Made by a program: the position numbers and the translations under genes. Below, piece after piece: positions 16,698-24,269 of a stretch of 42,525 nucleotides of DNA. The DNA lies in NCBI GenBank assembly GCA_015490555.1, contig WFXO01000009.1, positions 1-42,525 on the forward strand. Direction: 5' to 3'. The DNA is from Caldifarciminota bacterium (lineage in GTDB: Bacteria; Hydrothermota; Hydrothermia; WGAB01). The notes under the pieces were generated by a model. It was not told the origin of the DNA. It made no database searches and was given only the letters and a program-made list of their open reading frames with translations. Position 1 is the stretch's first letter. Every line of letters begins with the position of its first letter.

Positions 16698-17513
16698 ATG
16701 TGGGCTATATGGCTCTTGTTTTCGTTGCTGTCCATTGACCAGCAGGTGAGGGTGGAGGGATTTCAGGAAGTCCAACTCCACCTAAAAATAGGTGCGTTTC
16801 GAGTCCATTTCTTACCGACGGAGGGTTCCCAGTTAACCCTTCAGGGAACCTATTGGCCAGAACTGATTGATACCCCACGGGTGGAGGTCGAACCTGAAGG
16901 AGAAGAAGTCCTTAGGGTCGTTATTGAACTGGGGACCCAGAAGAAGCGGACGTTGAAATGGAGATCCGGGTTCCTGGATAGCAATCAAGTCATCATCCGT
17001 GTTCCTCGAGAGGTGACGTATACGCTCGACCTCGAATTGGGAGCCGTGGATGCAGAAATCGATGTAGGAGGAATTCCTGTAAAAAACCTGGATTTCGAGG
17101 GGGGCGCAGCACGCGCTTTGCTGCGATTTAGTGCTCCCAACCCGTGGATCGGTGGGGCCTGTGAGATCGATGTGGGTGCCGCAAAACTGGTCCTCGAACA
17201 GTTAGGCAACGGAAATTTCAAAACCATCGAAGTCAACGGAGGTGTTGCTGCCCAAGACCTGGACCTCAGAGGTTCGTGGCGTGTTCCTGCAACCCTCAAA
17301 ATCAATGCCGGCATGAGTAAGTTCGAAATCAAAGTTCCCCGGGATGTAGGGATTCGCGTTCGTTATCGCGGATTCTTGTCTTATCCGAACTGGGAACATT
17401 TTGAAAAAGTGGGAGATTTCTACCAGACCGAAAATTATGGCTCAACAGAGAAAAATGTAGACCTCCTTTTAGAAGGGGCCTTCAGTCTCATTGATTTTGA
17501 CTTTCTCGAGTAA
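16698..17513 (+). CDS. Exported toastrack/LiaF C-terminal-like protein
   Basis: 271 residues. A short signal-like N-terminus (MWAIWLLFSLLSID) is followed by a beta-solenoid protein. The segment DLELGAVDAEIDVGGIPVKN, then VNGGVAAQDLDLRGSW, INAGMSKFEIKVPRDVGIRV, resembles the C-terminal domain of LiaF and related DUF2154/toastrack proteins, which in Firmicutes sense cell-wall stress for the LiaRS system. No LiaRS genes are near. The ribosome-binding region and first codons (GGAGGTGTATCATGTGG) are almost identical to those of the 567-residue gene at 14265, suggesting a duplicated gene start. Last gene of the GntR operon. Confidence 0.65.
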   Translation: MWAIWLLFSLLSIDQQVRVEGFQEVQLHLKIGAFRVHFLPTEGSQLTLQGTYWPELIDTPRVEVEPEGEEVLRVVIELGTQKKRTLKWRSGFLDSNQVIIRVPREVTYTLDLELGAVDAEIDVGGIPVKNLDFEGGAARALLRFSAPNPWIGGACEIDVGAAKLVLEQLGNGNFKTIEVNGGVAAQDLDLRGSWRVPATLKINAGMSKFEIKVPRDVGIRVRYRGFLSYPNWEHFEKVGDFYQTENYGSTEKNVDLLLEGAFSLIDFDFLE

Positions 17514-17530
17514 ATCGGTCCTGTGGCTCA

Positions 17531-17559
17531 TTGCCTTTCCCCTCCGGCCCATCTAAAAT
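17531..17559 (+). promoter_or_regulatory. Promoter of rimO-mazG, predicting a near-leaderless mRNA
   Basis: -35 TTGCCT (17531-17536), 17-base spacer, -10 TAAAAT (17554-17559). The rimO ATG begins at 17570, only 10 bases after the -10 box, so the leader would be about 0-4 bases. No Shine-Dalgarno is present. Confidence 0.65.
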
Positions 17560-17569
17560 ATGGGCCACG

Positions 17570-18913
17570 ATGAATCCCGGGCCTGAGGAGATTCGTGTTG
17601 CAGTCTTAACCTTAGGGTGCCCCAAGAACCAGGTCGATTCAGAGATCCTGATGGGGTACCTGCAAAGGGGAGGGATTTCCGTGGTCGAAGACCTGGAAGA
17701 GGCGACCCATGTCATTGTGAACACCTGTTCCTTTATTTCGCCCGCAGTCCAGGAATCCCTCGGGGAGATTCAAGAACTCCTAGAAAGAAAAGCAAAAGGA
17801 GAACTCCGGTATGTGGGGGTCACGGGATGTCTGATCGAACGGTTCAGGGAACGCCTACCTCCAATCCTGAAGCATGTTGATGCCGTTTTTGGCTTTGATG
17901 AGTTTCCGCAAGTCCTGGTGTATCTCCGAACCGGTCAAAAACGAGCCCCATCTCGACCTCCTCGATTCCTTGGTGACCATCGAACCCCTCGGATTTCTCC
18001 TCGAGGACTCTCCTACCGGTACATCAAAGTCTCTGAAGGCTGTGATAAGGCTTGTTCCTTTTGTGTCATCCCTAAAATTCGCGGCTCCCATCGATCCCGA
18101 CCGATCGAGGACGTCGTAACGGAAGTTCGGGAAGCCTTAGAGGAAGGAGTAAAGGAGATCATCTTGGTCTCTCAGGATATCGGGATGTATGGATATGACC
18201 TCTACGGGCCGGGAGAGCACTGGATCCGACTGCTTCGAACTTTAGACCACCTCCCCGGGAAGTTCTGGCTTCGGTTCCTTTACCTTCACCCCTTCCATGT
18301 GACCGAGGGGGCCGTAGCCTTTTTAAAGGATGCAGAACATCTTGTTCCGTATTTAGAAGTCCCGATCCAGCATATTTCTGACCGCATTTTGAGGCTCATG
18401 AATCGCTCCGGAGGTCAACGGGCTGTGGTCCATGCGATGGAGCAAATTCGGAAACACCTCCCGACTTGGTACCTTCGGACCGAGGTGATTGTTGGATTTC
18501 CTACCGAAACCAACGAAGAGTTCACAGAACTTTTGAACTTCTTGCAAGATGTTGGATTTGAACGGATCGGGGTGTTCCCATTCTATGCGGAACCGGAGGC
18601 TCCTGCCTCCCGACTGCCAGGCATCCTCTCCCCCGAAGTTGTTGAGGACCGAGTCACGGTTGCGGAACAGGTTGCCTATGAACTGGTTACAGATGCCCAA
18701 CGGCGGCTTCTTGGCCATCCTCTTGAGGTTCTGGTCGAACACCAAGAGGATGGGGTTTGGCTGGGGCGGTCCCCATATGACGCCCCCGATGTTGATCTGC
18801 GGGTCCAAATCCCTGCAGCAGAACCTGTCCCACAGGGGACATGGCTTTTGGGGAAGGTACAGAACGTTTTGGAGAATCTGGACTTGGAGGTTCATCCAGA
18901 TGAAAGCCTTTGA
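17570..18913 (+). CDS. rimO: Ribosomal protein uS12 methylthiotransferase RimO
   Basis: 447 residues. RimO is a radical-SAM enzyme with two iron-sulfur clusters that methylthiolates Asp88 of ribosomal protein S12. N-terminal UPF0004 domain with LGCPKNQVDSE, VNTCSFI and TGCLIE cysteines; radical-SAM motif CDKACSFC with the SEGC and IPKIRGSHRSR surroundings typical of RimO rather than MiaB; conserved VSQDIGMYGYDLYG; C-terminal TRAM-like domain (about 380-445). The open frame extends to TTG 17531, but that TTG is the -35 box, so ATG 17570 is chosen. No Shine-Dalgarno. The mazG start lies within its last codons. Confidence 0.9.
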   Translation: MNPGPEEIRVAVLTLGCPKNQVDSEILMGYLQRGGISVVEDLEEATHVIVNTCSFISPAVQESLGEIQELLERKAKGELRYVGVTGCLIERFRERLPPILKHVDAVFGFDEFPQVLVYLRTGQKRAPSRPPRFLGDHRTPRISPRGLSYRYIKVSEGCDKACSFCVIPKIRGSHRSRPIEDVVTEVREALEEGVKEIILVSQDIGMYGYDLYGPGEHWIRLLRTLDHLPGKFWLRFLYLHPFHVTEGAVAFLKDAEHLVPYLEVPIQHISDRILRLMNRSGGQRAVVHAMEQIRKHLPTWYLRTEVIVGFPTETNEEFTELLNFLQDVGFERIGVFPFYAEPEAPASRLPGILSPEVVEDRVTVAEQVAYELVTDAQRRLLGHPLEVLVEHQEDGVWLGRSPYDAPDVDLRVQIPAAEPVPQGTWLLGKVQNVLENLDLEVHPDESL

Positions 18914-19664
18914 TCGGGTGTGGGAGATCATTCGGCGTCTACGGGCACCGGGTGGATGTCCCTGGGACCGGCAGCAGACCAACGAGTCCCTGAAATACAA
19001 TCTGGTGGAAGAGGCTTATGAGGTCCTGGATGCCATCGACCGAGGCGATCCACAAAGCCTGAAAGAAGAATTGGGAGACATTCTTTTGGTGACCTTGATG
19101 CACATTCTCATCCAAGAAGAAAAGGGCAACTTTACGTTAGAGGAAGTCCTAAACCACCTGGCTGAGAAGTTGATCCATCGTCACCCCCATGTCTTTGGGA
19201 ATCAAGAGTTTCAAACGCAAGAGGAACTCCTGGCGAACTGGGAGCGAGCCAAAAGGAAGGGGATTTTCGAAAGGCTTCCCCGATCGCTCCCTGCATTGTT
19301 ACTTGCGCAAAAGGTTCAAAAACGGGCCGCTCGCTTAGGGTTTGACTGGGACGACCCTTCAGGCCCCTTGGAGAAGGTGGCTGAGGAAGTTCAGGAGATT
19401 CGTCAAGCCATGGACGCTCACCAGAGGGAGAAAGTGGCGGAAGAGATCGGAGATCTGCTTTTTGCTGTCGTCAATTTGGCCCGGCATTTGGGCCTGGAGG
19501 CTGAGGAGTTGGCACGGCAAGCCGTACAGAAATTCATGGACCGGTTCGAGGCGATCGAGGCCAAAGCACAGGCCATGGGCCGGTCGCTCAACGAAATGAC
19601 CCTGGAAGAGATGGATCAACTTTGGGACGAAACCAAGAAACCTCCGAGGTCTGTTTCAGATTAA
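18900..19664 (+). CDS. mazG: Nucleoside triphosphate pyrophosphohydrolase MazG
   Basis: 254 residues, the normal length of two-domain MazG. It hydrolyses NTPs and dNTPs to monophosphates and pyrophosphate, a house-cleaning role. The N-terminal domain has CPWDRQQTNESLKYNLVEEA and the metal motif EEAYE...EELGD; the C-terminal domain repeats EEVQEI...EEIGDLLFAVVN. ATG 18900 lies inside the end of rimO (14-base overlap) with GGAGG ending 9 bases upstream. The open frame reaches far into rimO, but only this start gives the family N-terminus. Confidence 0.93.
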   Translation: MKAFDRVWEIIRRLRAPGGCPWDRQQTNESLKYNLVEEAYEVLDAIDRGDPQSLKEELGDILLVTLMHILIQEEKGNFTLEEVLNHLAEKLIHRHPHVFGNQEFQTQEELLANWERAKRKGIFERLPRSLPALLLAQKVQKRAARLGFDWDDPSGPLEKVAEEVQEIRQAMDAHQREKVAEEIGDLLFAVVNLARHLGLEAEELARQAVQKFMDRFEAIEAKAQAMGRSLNEMTLEEMDQLWDETKKPPRSVSD

Positions 19665-19817
19665 TACACCTTCCGATCGACGTGGTTCGTTTTTGAACAG
19701 TCTTGCTTGACCCTTCAGGGATTTCACAGGTTCTTTTCCCGGATTCTCCCAGTTGGCATTCAATTTGCATACGCTCCACGGGAGGGTGGGGTGATTCTTT
19801 TTAAAGGAAGGAGGCTT

Positions 19818-20885
19818 ATGACGTCTCGGTGTCTGGCTTATTTGATGTGGGGAATATGGCTTTTTGGGGGCATCCCGGGGTCTTTGTGGGCACAAAGCCC
19901 CAAGGACCCCAATCAACGATGCCAGGTCTGCCACGGCAAGCCCGATCTCAAGGTGGAGGTGCGACCAGGGGTATTCCGGACCCTCTTCATTGATTACGAG
20001 AAGTTCAAATCCTCCGTTCACCATAAGTTCCAGTGCGTCGATTGTCATACCGATGTGGTCTCCATTCCCCATCGACGGATGCCGAAGAAAATCTATTGTT
20101 TACAGTGTCATTTCGAAGGTAATGTGGTCGGTGCACCGGTTCAGCGAATGCCGGAGAAGTACAAGGAAAGTGTGCACGGGAAAGCACGCCTTGCCGGCAA
20201 CCCAGAGGCTCCAGATTGTCAGGACTGTCATACGACCCATAACGTCCGACCGCCTGGAGATCCCCAATCCTCCGTATACAAAACCAACGTGATCCAAACC
20301 TGTGGCAAGTGCCACATTCAGCAACTCCAGGACTACACCGAAGGTATCCACGGCCAGGCATTAAAGCAGGGAGATCTTGCGGCTCCTGCGTGTAACGATT
20401 GCCACCAAGAACACGACGTTCTCCCACCTGAAGACCCTAAGTCCTCCATCAATCCGAAAAATGTGGTTCAGACCTGTGCCAAGTGTCACGAGAACGAGCG
20501 GTTGATGACCCAACGCGGGGTGCCTGTGGAGCAAGTGGAAACGTACAAGGAAAGTTTCCATGGAATTGCATTAGAGTTTGGGATGAAAACCGCTGCAAAC
20601 TGTGTCAGTTGTCATGGGTACCACCGGATTCTGCCCCAAAAGGACCCTCGTTCCCCCATCAACCCTGCTAATCTGGCCAAGACCTGTGGCAAGTGTCATC
20701 CACGGGCCACAGAGACCGTGGCAAAGGGAAGTTTCCACATTAATCCCAAGGAACCTTCAGCGGGGATCGTCTATGCCATCAGCACTTTCTTCAAGTGGTT
20801 TACCTATTCTGTGATCGCTGGGTTAATTCTCCACATCCTTTTGGATCTTTTCGGACGGGTGCGTCGGAAAAGGAGGGCCTTGTGA
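19818..20885 (+). CDS. Nine-heme c-type cytochrome with C-terminal membrane anchor
   Basis: 355 residues. Signal peptide (about 1-25, ending SLWAQS), nine CxxCH heme-binding motifs (CQVCH, CVDCH, CLQCH, CQDCH, CGKCH, CNDCH, CAKCH, CVSCH, CGKCH), then one membrane helix near residues 320-345 and a basic tail (RVRRKRRAL). Residues about 110-310 hold three similar units with HG, CxxCH, DP and TCGKCH elements. It would sit on the outer face of the inner membrane and pass electrons between cytochrome b and partners. ATG 19818 has AAGGAGG upstream. The 153 bases before it (19665-19817) show no clear promoter. First gene of a three-gene electron-transfer operon. Confidence 0.9.
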   Translation: MTSRCLAYLMWGIWLFGGIPGSLWAQSPKDPNQRCQVCHGKPDLKVEVRPGVFRTLFIDYEKFKSSVHHKFQCVDCHTDVVSIPHRRMPKKIYCLQCHFEGNVVGAPVQRMPEKYKESVHGKARLAGNPEAPDCQDCHTTHNVRPPGDPQSSVYKTNVIQTCGKCHIQQLQDYTEGIHGQALKQGDLAAPACNDCHQEHDVLPPEDPKSSINPKNVVQTCAKCHENERLMTQRGVPVEQVETYKESFHGIALEFGMKTAANCVSCHGYHRILPQKDPRSPINPANLAKTCGKCHPRATETVAKGSFHINPKEPSAGIVYAISTFFKWFTYSVIAGLILHILLDLFGRVRRKRRAL

Positions 20886-21790
20886 TGCCCCAGCATAATG
20901 ATCCCACCCGATTGGAAAAATGGGTCCAATCGTTAGAGAAAGAATTGGGGTTTCCCCTTACCCCGGAGGCCAAAGCAAAGATTCTGGCCATCTTGAGTGA
21001 ACAACAAATTCGCGCACAGACTTCTCAAAGTGAGCCAAAACCCAAGAAACAAGAAGAAGAGTTCGTGCGATTCAGCCTGAATATTCGTATTCAGCATGCG
21101 GTTCTCGCGGTTTCTGTGCTACTCCTGATCTTCACCGGACTACCCTTGAAGTATCACGAAGCAGCGTGGGCAGAGTTTGTCATGAGACTTTTCGGCGGGA
21201 TCTCGGTCACCCGAGTACTTCATCGAATTGCCGCTGCTCTTTTAACAGGTGTAGGAATCTACCACCTCTTTTGGATTCTCGGCACTCGGGCGGGACGACG
21301 GGAGTTGTGGTACTTACTTCCTCGATGGAAGGACTTTAAGGACTTTTACCAAAATATTCGCTACTTCTTGGGATTCACCGAGGAGCGCCCCAAGTTTGAC
21401 CGATACAGTTACATTGAAAAGTTCGATTACTGGGCTGTCTATTGGGGGATGGTCATCATGATTGGTTCCGGCATCATCCTTTCCTTTTTCCCTTATCTCG
21501 TCCAGGTCTTGCCAAAATATGTGTTTGATATTGCGCGGGAGATGCATTCCGACGAGGCCCTTTTGGCCACATTGGCCATCGTGATCTGGCACTGGTATAA
21601 CGCACACTTCAATCCAGATGTTTTCCCTATGAACTTCACGATCTTCACCGGGAAAATCCCCAAAGAAAGGATGATCCACGAACACTACTGGGAGTACGTT
21701 CGCATCCTTCAGCAAAGAGAACGTCAACAATCGTCAACTACAAATCTCCAAGACCAAACTCTTTCAATGGAAAAAGGAGCTGACTCATGA
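20885..21790 (+). CDS. Membrane b-type cytochrome (formate dehydrogenase gamma/cytochrome b561-like)
   Basis: 301 residues. A soluble, charged N-terminal part (about 1-60) precedes four to five membrane segments. Likely heme-b histidines lie in RIQHAVLAV, VLHRIAAALLTGVGIYHLFW and IVIWHWYNAHFNP. This is the pattern of the gamma/cytochrome b subunits of formate dehydrogenase, hydrogenase and quinone-linked cytochrome modules, which move electrons to or from quinone. Its start shares a base with the preceding cytochrome stop (TGATG), with GGAGG upstream, and its stop overlaps the 18-heme gene. It is therefore the quinone-facing subunit of this complex. Confidence 0.85.
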   Translation: MPQHNDPTRLEKWVQSLEKELGFPLTPEAKAKILAILSEQQIRAQTSQSEPKPKKQEEEFVRFSLNIRIQHAVLAVSVLLLIFTGLPLKYHEAAWAEFVMRLFGGISVTRVLHRIAAALLTGVGIYHLFWILGTRAGRRELWYLLPRWKDFKDFYQNIRYFLGFTEERPKFDRYSYIEKFDYWAVYWGMVIMIGSGIILSFFPYLVQVLPKYVFDIAREMHSDEALLATLAIVIWHWYNAHFNPDVFPMNFTIFTGKIPKERMIHEHYWEYVRILQQRERQQSSTTNLQDQTLSMEKGADS

Positions 21791-23757
21791 GGAGAGGGAT
21801 TCTATTGGGCGTTCTCGGTGTCATCCTCATTGCAGGCCTTGCAAGTTTCCACGTACTGACTGATCGGCCCTCTTTTTGTCGATCCTGCCACTTCATGGTC
21901 CCCTTCGTAGAGAACTGGGAGACATCTACCCATAAGGATGTGAACTGTAAGGATTGTCACTGGAGTCCAGGTCTTTCGGCCTATCTGGTAGGGAAACTCA
22001 AACTCGGTGCCGAAATGCTGCGGTATGCCGTAGGAGCACAGAACCCTTTGGTTCGGAGTCAGATCCGTGATGGGGCCTGCCTGAAGTGCCATCCCTTGTC
22101 GTCCCTGCCGGATACGGTGTGGTATCAAGAACGGATTCCCTTTCAGCACCGCATTCACTATGGACAGAGCATTCGGGGCATCCGGACGACTTGTACGACC
22201 TGCCACTACCAACTTGTGCAGGGGAATCACCTGTTGGTGGCGCAAGAAGCCTGTATCCAATGTCATTTTGTAGGTCGCCCGGAAGGTCAACCCGTCCAAG
22301 ACTGCTATACCTGTCACGGTCCACCAAGGGATGCCATCCAGGTTGGTGGCTTTACGTTCTCCCACTCCAAATACTTGAAAGCAGGGGTGGAGTGTACGAG
22401 TTGTCACATCCACGTGACCAAGGGTCGTGGAGATGTGCGTCGAACTGCTTGCAAAGCGTGCCATGTCCAAGAATTTGAAACTTTTGGAGATTCTTTGGCC
22501 ATCCATGAGATCCATGTCACCCAACGACACTACAAGTGTGAGGATTGCCACGAACATATCCAGCACCGCAAAGTAGAGATCTCCCAGGCCATTGCACCAG
22601 AGTGTCAGACATGCCACCCACCGGGCCATTCCACACAGGAGATGATGTACTTAGGGACTGGCGGAAAAGGGGTTTCTCCCATGCCCGATCCGATGTTTCT
22701 CTCCCGTGTGGCCTGTTTCGGTTGTCATACCGGAGGGATTGCTTTAAGGGACAGCCAGATTCCTGGCCGGAGGTGGAGACCACGGGCCTCCGGGAAGACG
22801 TGCGAGGCGTGTCATGGCAAAGGCTATGCCCGTCTCATGAACCAATGGCAGAGAACGGTTACACAGACCCTCACACGATTGGAGGACCGTGTCCCATGGC
22901 TTGAACCCTTAGCACGCCAGGGGAAAGAATTCCGTAAATCCCTGGAAGACGTGGAAGGAAATCTACTATTTGTTCGTCAAGACGGAAGTTTTGGCGCCCA
23001 TAACATTCGGTACACCGTGGCCCTCTTAAAGTGGTCAGAGGCGGCCCTTAAAGAGATCGAAAAGGCGTTTCTCGAGGGAAGACCCATCAGATCTCCTACC
23101 GTCCATATAGAGGAAGCGGATACCAGCTGCGAGCGCTGCCATGCGTGTGTAGCAGAACTGACAGTGGAGGTCGACTCGTTGCAGTTCCCCCATGGTCCTC
23201 ATACCCAAAACTTTACCTGTTCAACATGTCACTCAACCCAAAAACATGGTCTGACCCTCCAGCGGGATTGTAACACCTGCCATCACGAAAAATATGCGAA
23301 AAATAAAGAATGTTCAGACTGTCATAAGATTCAAAGCCGTCTCTATCACGGGACCCTGGCGGGCCTGGATCAGCCCGATGTCATGGCCGATGCAGAGGTC
23401 GCTTGTGAAGACTGCCATGGGTCTGATCATGGCCCGGTCCGACCAACCTCCGAAGTCTGCGTGGATTGTCACGATGAGACTTATGCAGAAACACTCCAAG
23501 AATGGCAAGAGGAATTTCGCGAAGAAATGGCCAGTCTTGAAGAGGTTCTCACACCTCAGATTGCGGAACAATTACAGAAGTTGCCACGAAAGGCATTTCT
23601 CCGAGTGTACCGCGAAGTCTTAAAGGCAAAGGCACTCTTTGATACCCTTCAACAGGACGGGAGCCAGGGAGTCCACAATCCAGAGTTGATCCAAGAACTT
23701 GTGAGTCGGATTCGTTCGCGACTGATGGAGAATCCTATGGGAACGGACAGCCCGTGA
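21787..23757 (+). CDS. Eighteen-heme c-type cytochrome with NapC/NrfH-like anchor
   Basis: 656 residues. An N-terminal uncleaved membrane helix (about 3-24) followed at once by FCRSCHFM is typical of NapC/NrfH-type cytochromes. Eighteen CxxCH motifs occur: twelve between residues about 30 and 345, a heme-free helical spacer (about 350-450), and six more between about 450 and 565; the last 90 residues are helical without hemes. No CxxCK motif is present, so it is not an NrfA nitrite reductase. With the nine-heme cytochrome and cytochrome b it gives 27 c hemes, a possible wire from quinol to a periplasmic or extracellular acceptor (inference). ATG 21787 overlaps the cytochrome b stop. Confidence 0.9.
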   Translation: MRRGILLGVLGVILIAGLASFHVLTDRPSFCRSCHFMVPFVENWETSTHKDVNCKDCHWSPGLSAYLVGKLKLGAEMLRYAVGAQNPLVRSQIRDGACLKCHPLSSLPDTVWYQERIPFQHRIHYGQSIRGIRTTCTTCHYQLVQGNHLLVAQEACIQCHFVGRPEGQPVQDCYTCHGPPRDAIQVGGFTFSHSKYLKAGVECTSCHIHVTKGRGDVRRTACKACHVQEFETFGDSLAIHEIHVTQRHYKCEDCHEHIQHRKVEISQAIAPECQTCHPPGHSTQEMMYLGTGGKGVSPMPDPMFLSRVACFGCHTGGIALRDSQIPGRRWRPRASGKTCEACHGKGYARLMNQWQRTVTQTLTRLEDRVPWLEPLARQGKEFRKSLEDVEGNLLFVRQDGSFGAHNIRYTVALLKWSEAALKEIEKAFLEGRPIRSPTVHIEEADTSCERCHACVAELTVEVDSLQFPHGPHTQNFTCSTCHSTQKHGLTLQRDCNTCHHEKYAKNKECSDCHKIQSRLYHGTLAGLDQPDVMADAEVACEDCHGSDHGPVRPTSEVCVDCHDETYAETLQEWQEEFREEMASLEEVLTPQIAEQLQKLPRKAFLRVYREVLKAKALFDTLQQDGSQGVHNPELIQELVSRIRSRLMENPMGTDSP

Positions 23758-24202
23758 GGGTATGAAGCATTTTTAACAACCTCCCAATGCCCTGTAGGTT
23801 CTGGTACGGTGCACCGGAATATTCGGGGTAGCCGTGGAAAATCAGGGCCGGGGTCCGGCTTTTTGGGTCGATCCATTCTCCTTCTAATGGGACCAGAAGG
23901 CGTGTGGGATGGAGCGTTTCCCCATTGAAAGCAACAACCAGGGTGACTGGAGCAGGGTAGAGGAGTTCCACCGCACGACCTCGAGTTTTTAACGAGTCCA
24001 AAAGTTTTGGCGGGGGAACCCATCGCAAGACCCCCGACGCGTGAACGAGGAGTGATTCAACCTTCTGGATGATCAGGGAACCCTTTGGGTGAGCGGAGGA
24101 GTACTCTCGAATTTCTCCCCTTTGATACAGGATGAGTTTCACTGGTCTTGGAGCCTCTCTTGTCTGATGAGGGGCAGGTCCACATGTCATCAGTCCTCCC
24201 AT
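23735..24202 (-). CDS. Small putative lipoprotein of unknown function; start uncertain
   Basis: At least 155 residues from ATG 24202. The sequence upstream in frame, SRPVLLLVLMGGLMTC, reads as a lipoprotein signal with lipobox LMTC (Cys codon 24182-24184), but no standard start codon lies directly before it: choices are ATG 24202 or TTG 24205 (signal too short), ATG 24190, or ATG 24289 inside the end of the preceding gene. The last gives a complete signal peptide but has no Shine-Dalgarno. A terminator-like hairpin (24214-24244) covers the start region. The body is beta-rich with VKLILYQRGEI, VTLVVAFNGET and ALIFHGYPEY; no family recognised. Its 3' end overlaps the convergent 18-heme gene by 23 bases. 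Confidence 0.5.
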   Translation of the reverse strand: MGGLMTCGPAPHQTREAPRPVKLILYQRGEIREYSSAHPKGSLIIQKVESLLVHASGVLRWVPPPKLLDSLKTRGRAVELLYPAPVTLVVAFNGETLHPTRLLVPLEGEWIDPKSRTPALIFHGYPEYSGAPYQNLQGIGRLLKMLHTLTGCPFP

Positions 24203-24213
24203 CAAGACAAGAA

Positions 24214-24244
24214 GGAGGACCGGTCGAGAAAGACCCGGTCCTCC
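24214..24244 (-). terminator. Hairpin after the caspase-like lipoprotein gene: terminator or start-site structure
   Basis: Arms GGAGGACCGG (24235-24244 read on the minus strand) and CCGGTCCTCC (24214-24223) form 10 base pairs with an 11-base loop, followed on the minus strand by a T-rich stretch. It lies 26 bases after the stop of the 755-residue gene, fitting a rho-independent terminator. It also overlaps the start region of the following small gene, and its left arm holds a GGAGG. Confidence 0.55.
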
Positions 24245-24269
24245 CTTTGTTTGCTCTTGAAGTGAGGGA

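Noticed and set aside
21787-23757. NrfA-type nitrite reductase or octaheme tetrathionate reductase
   Set aside because: All eighteen motifs are CxxCH; no CxxCK catalytic heme site is present.
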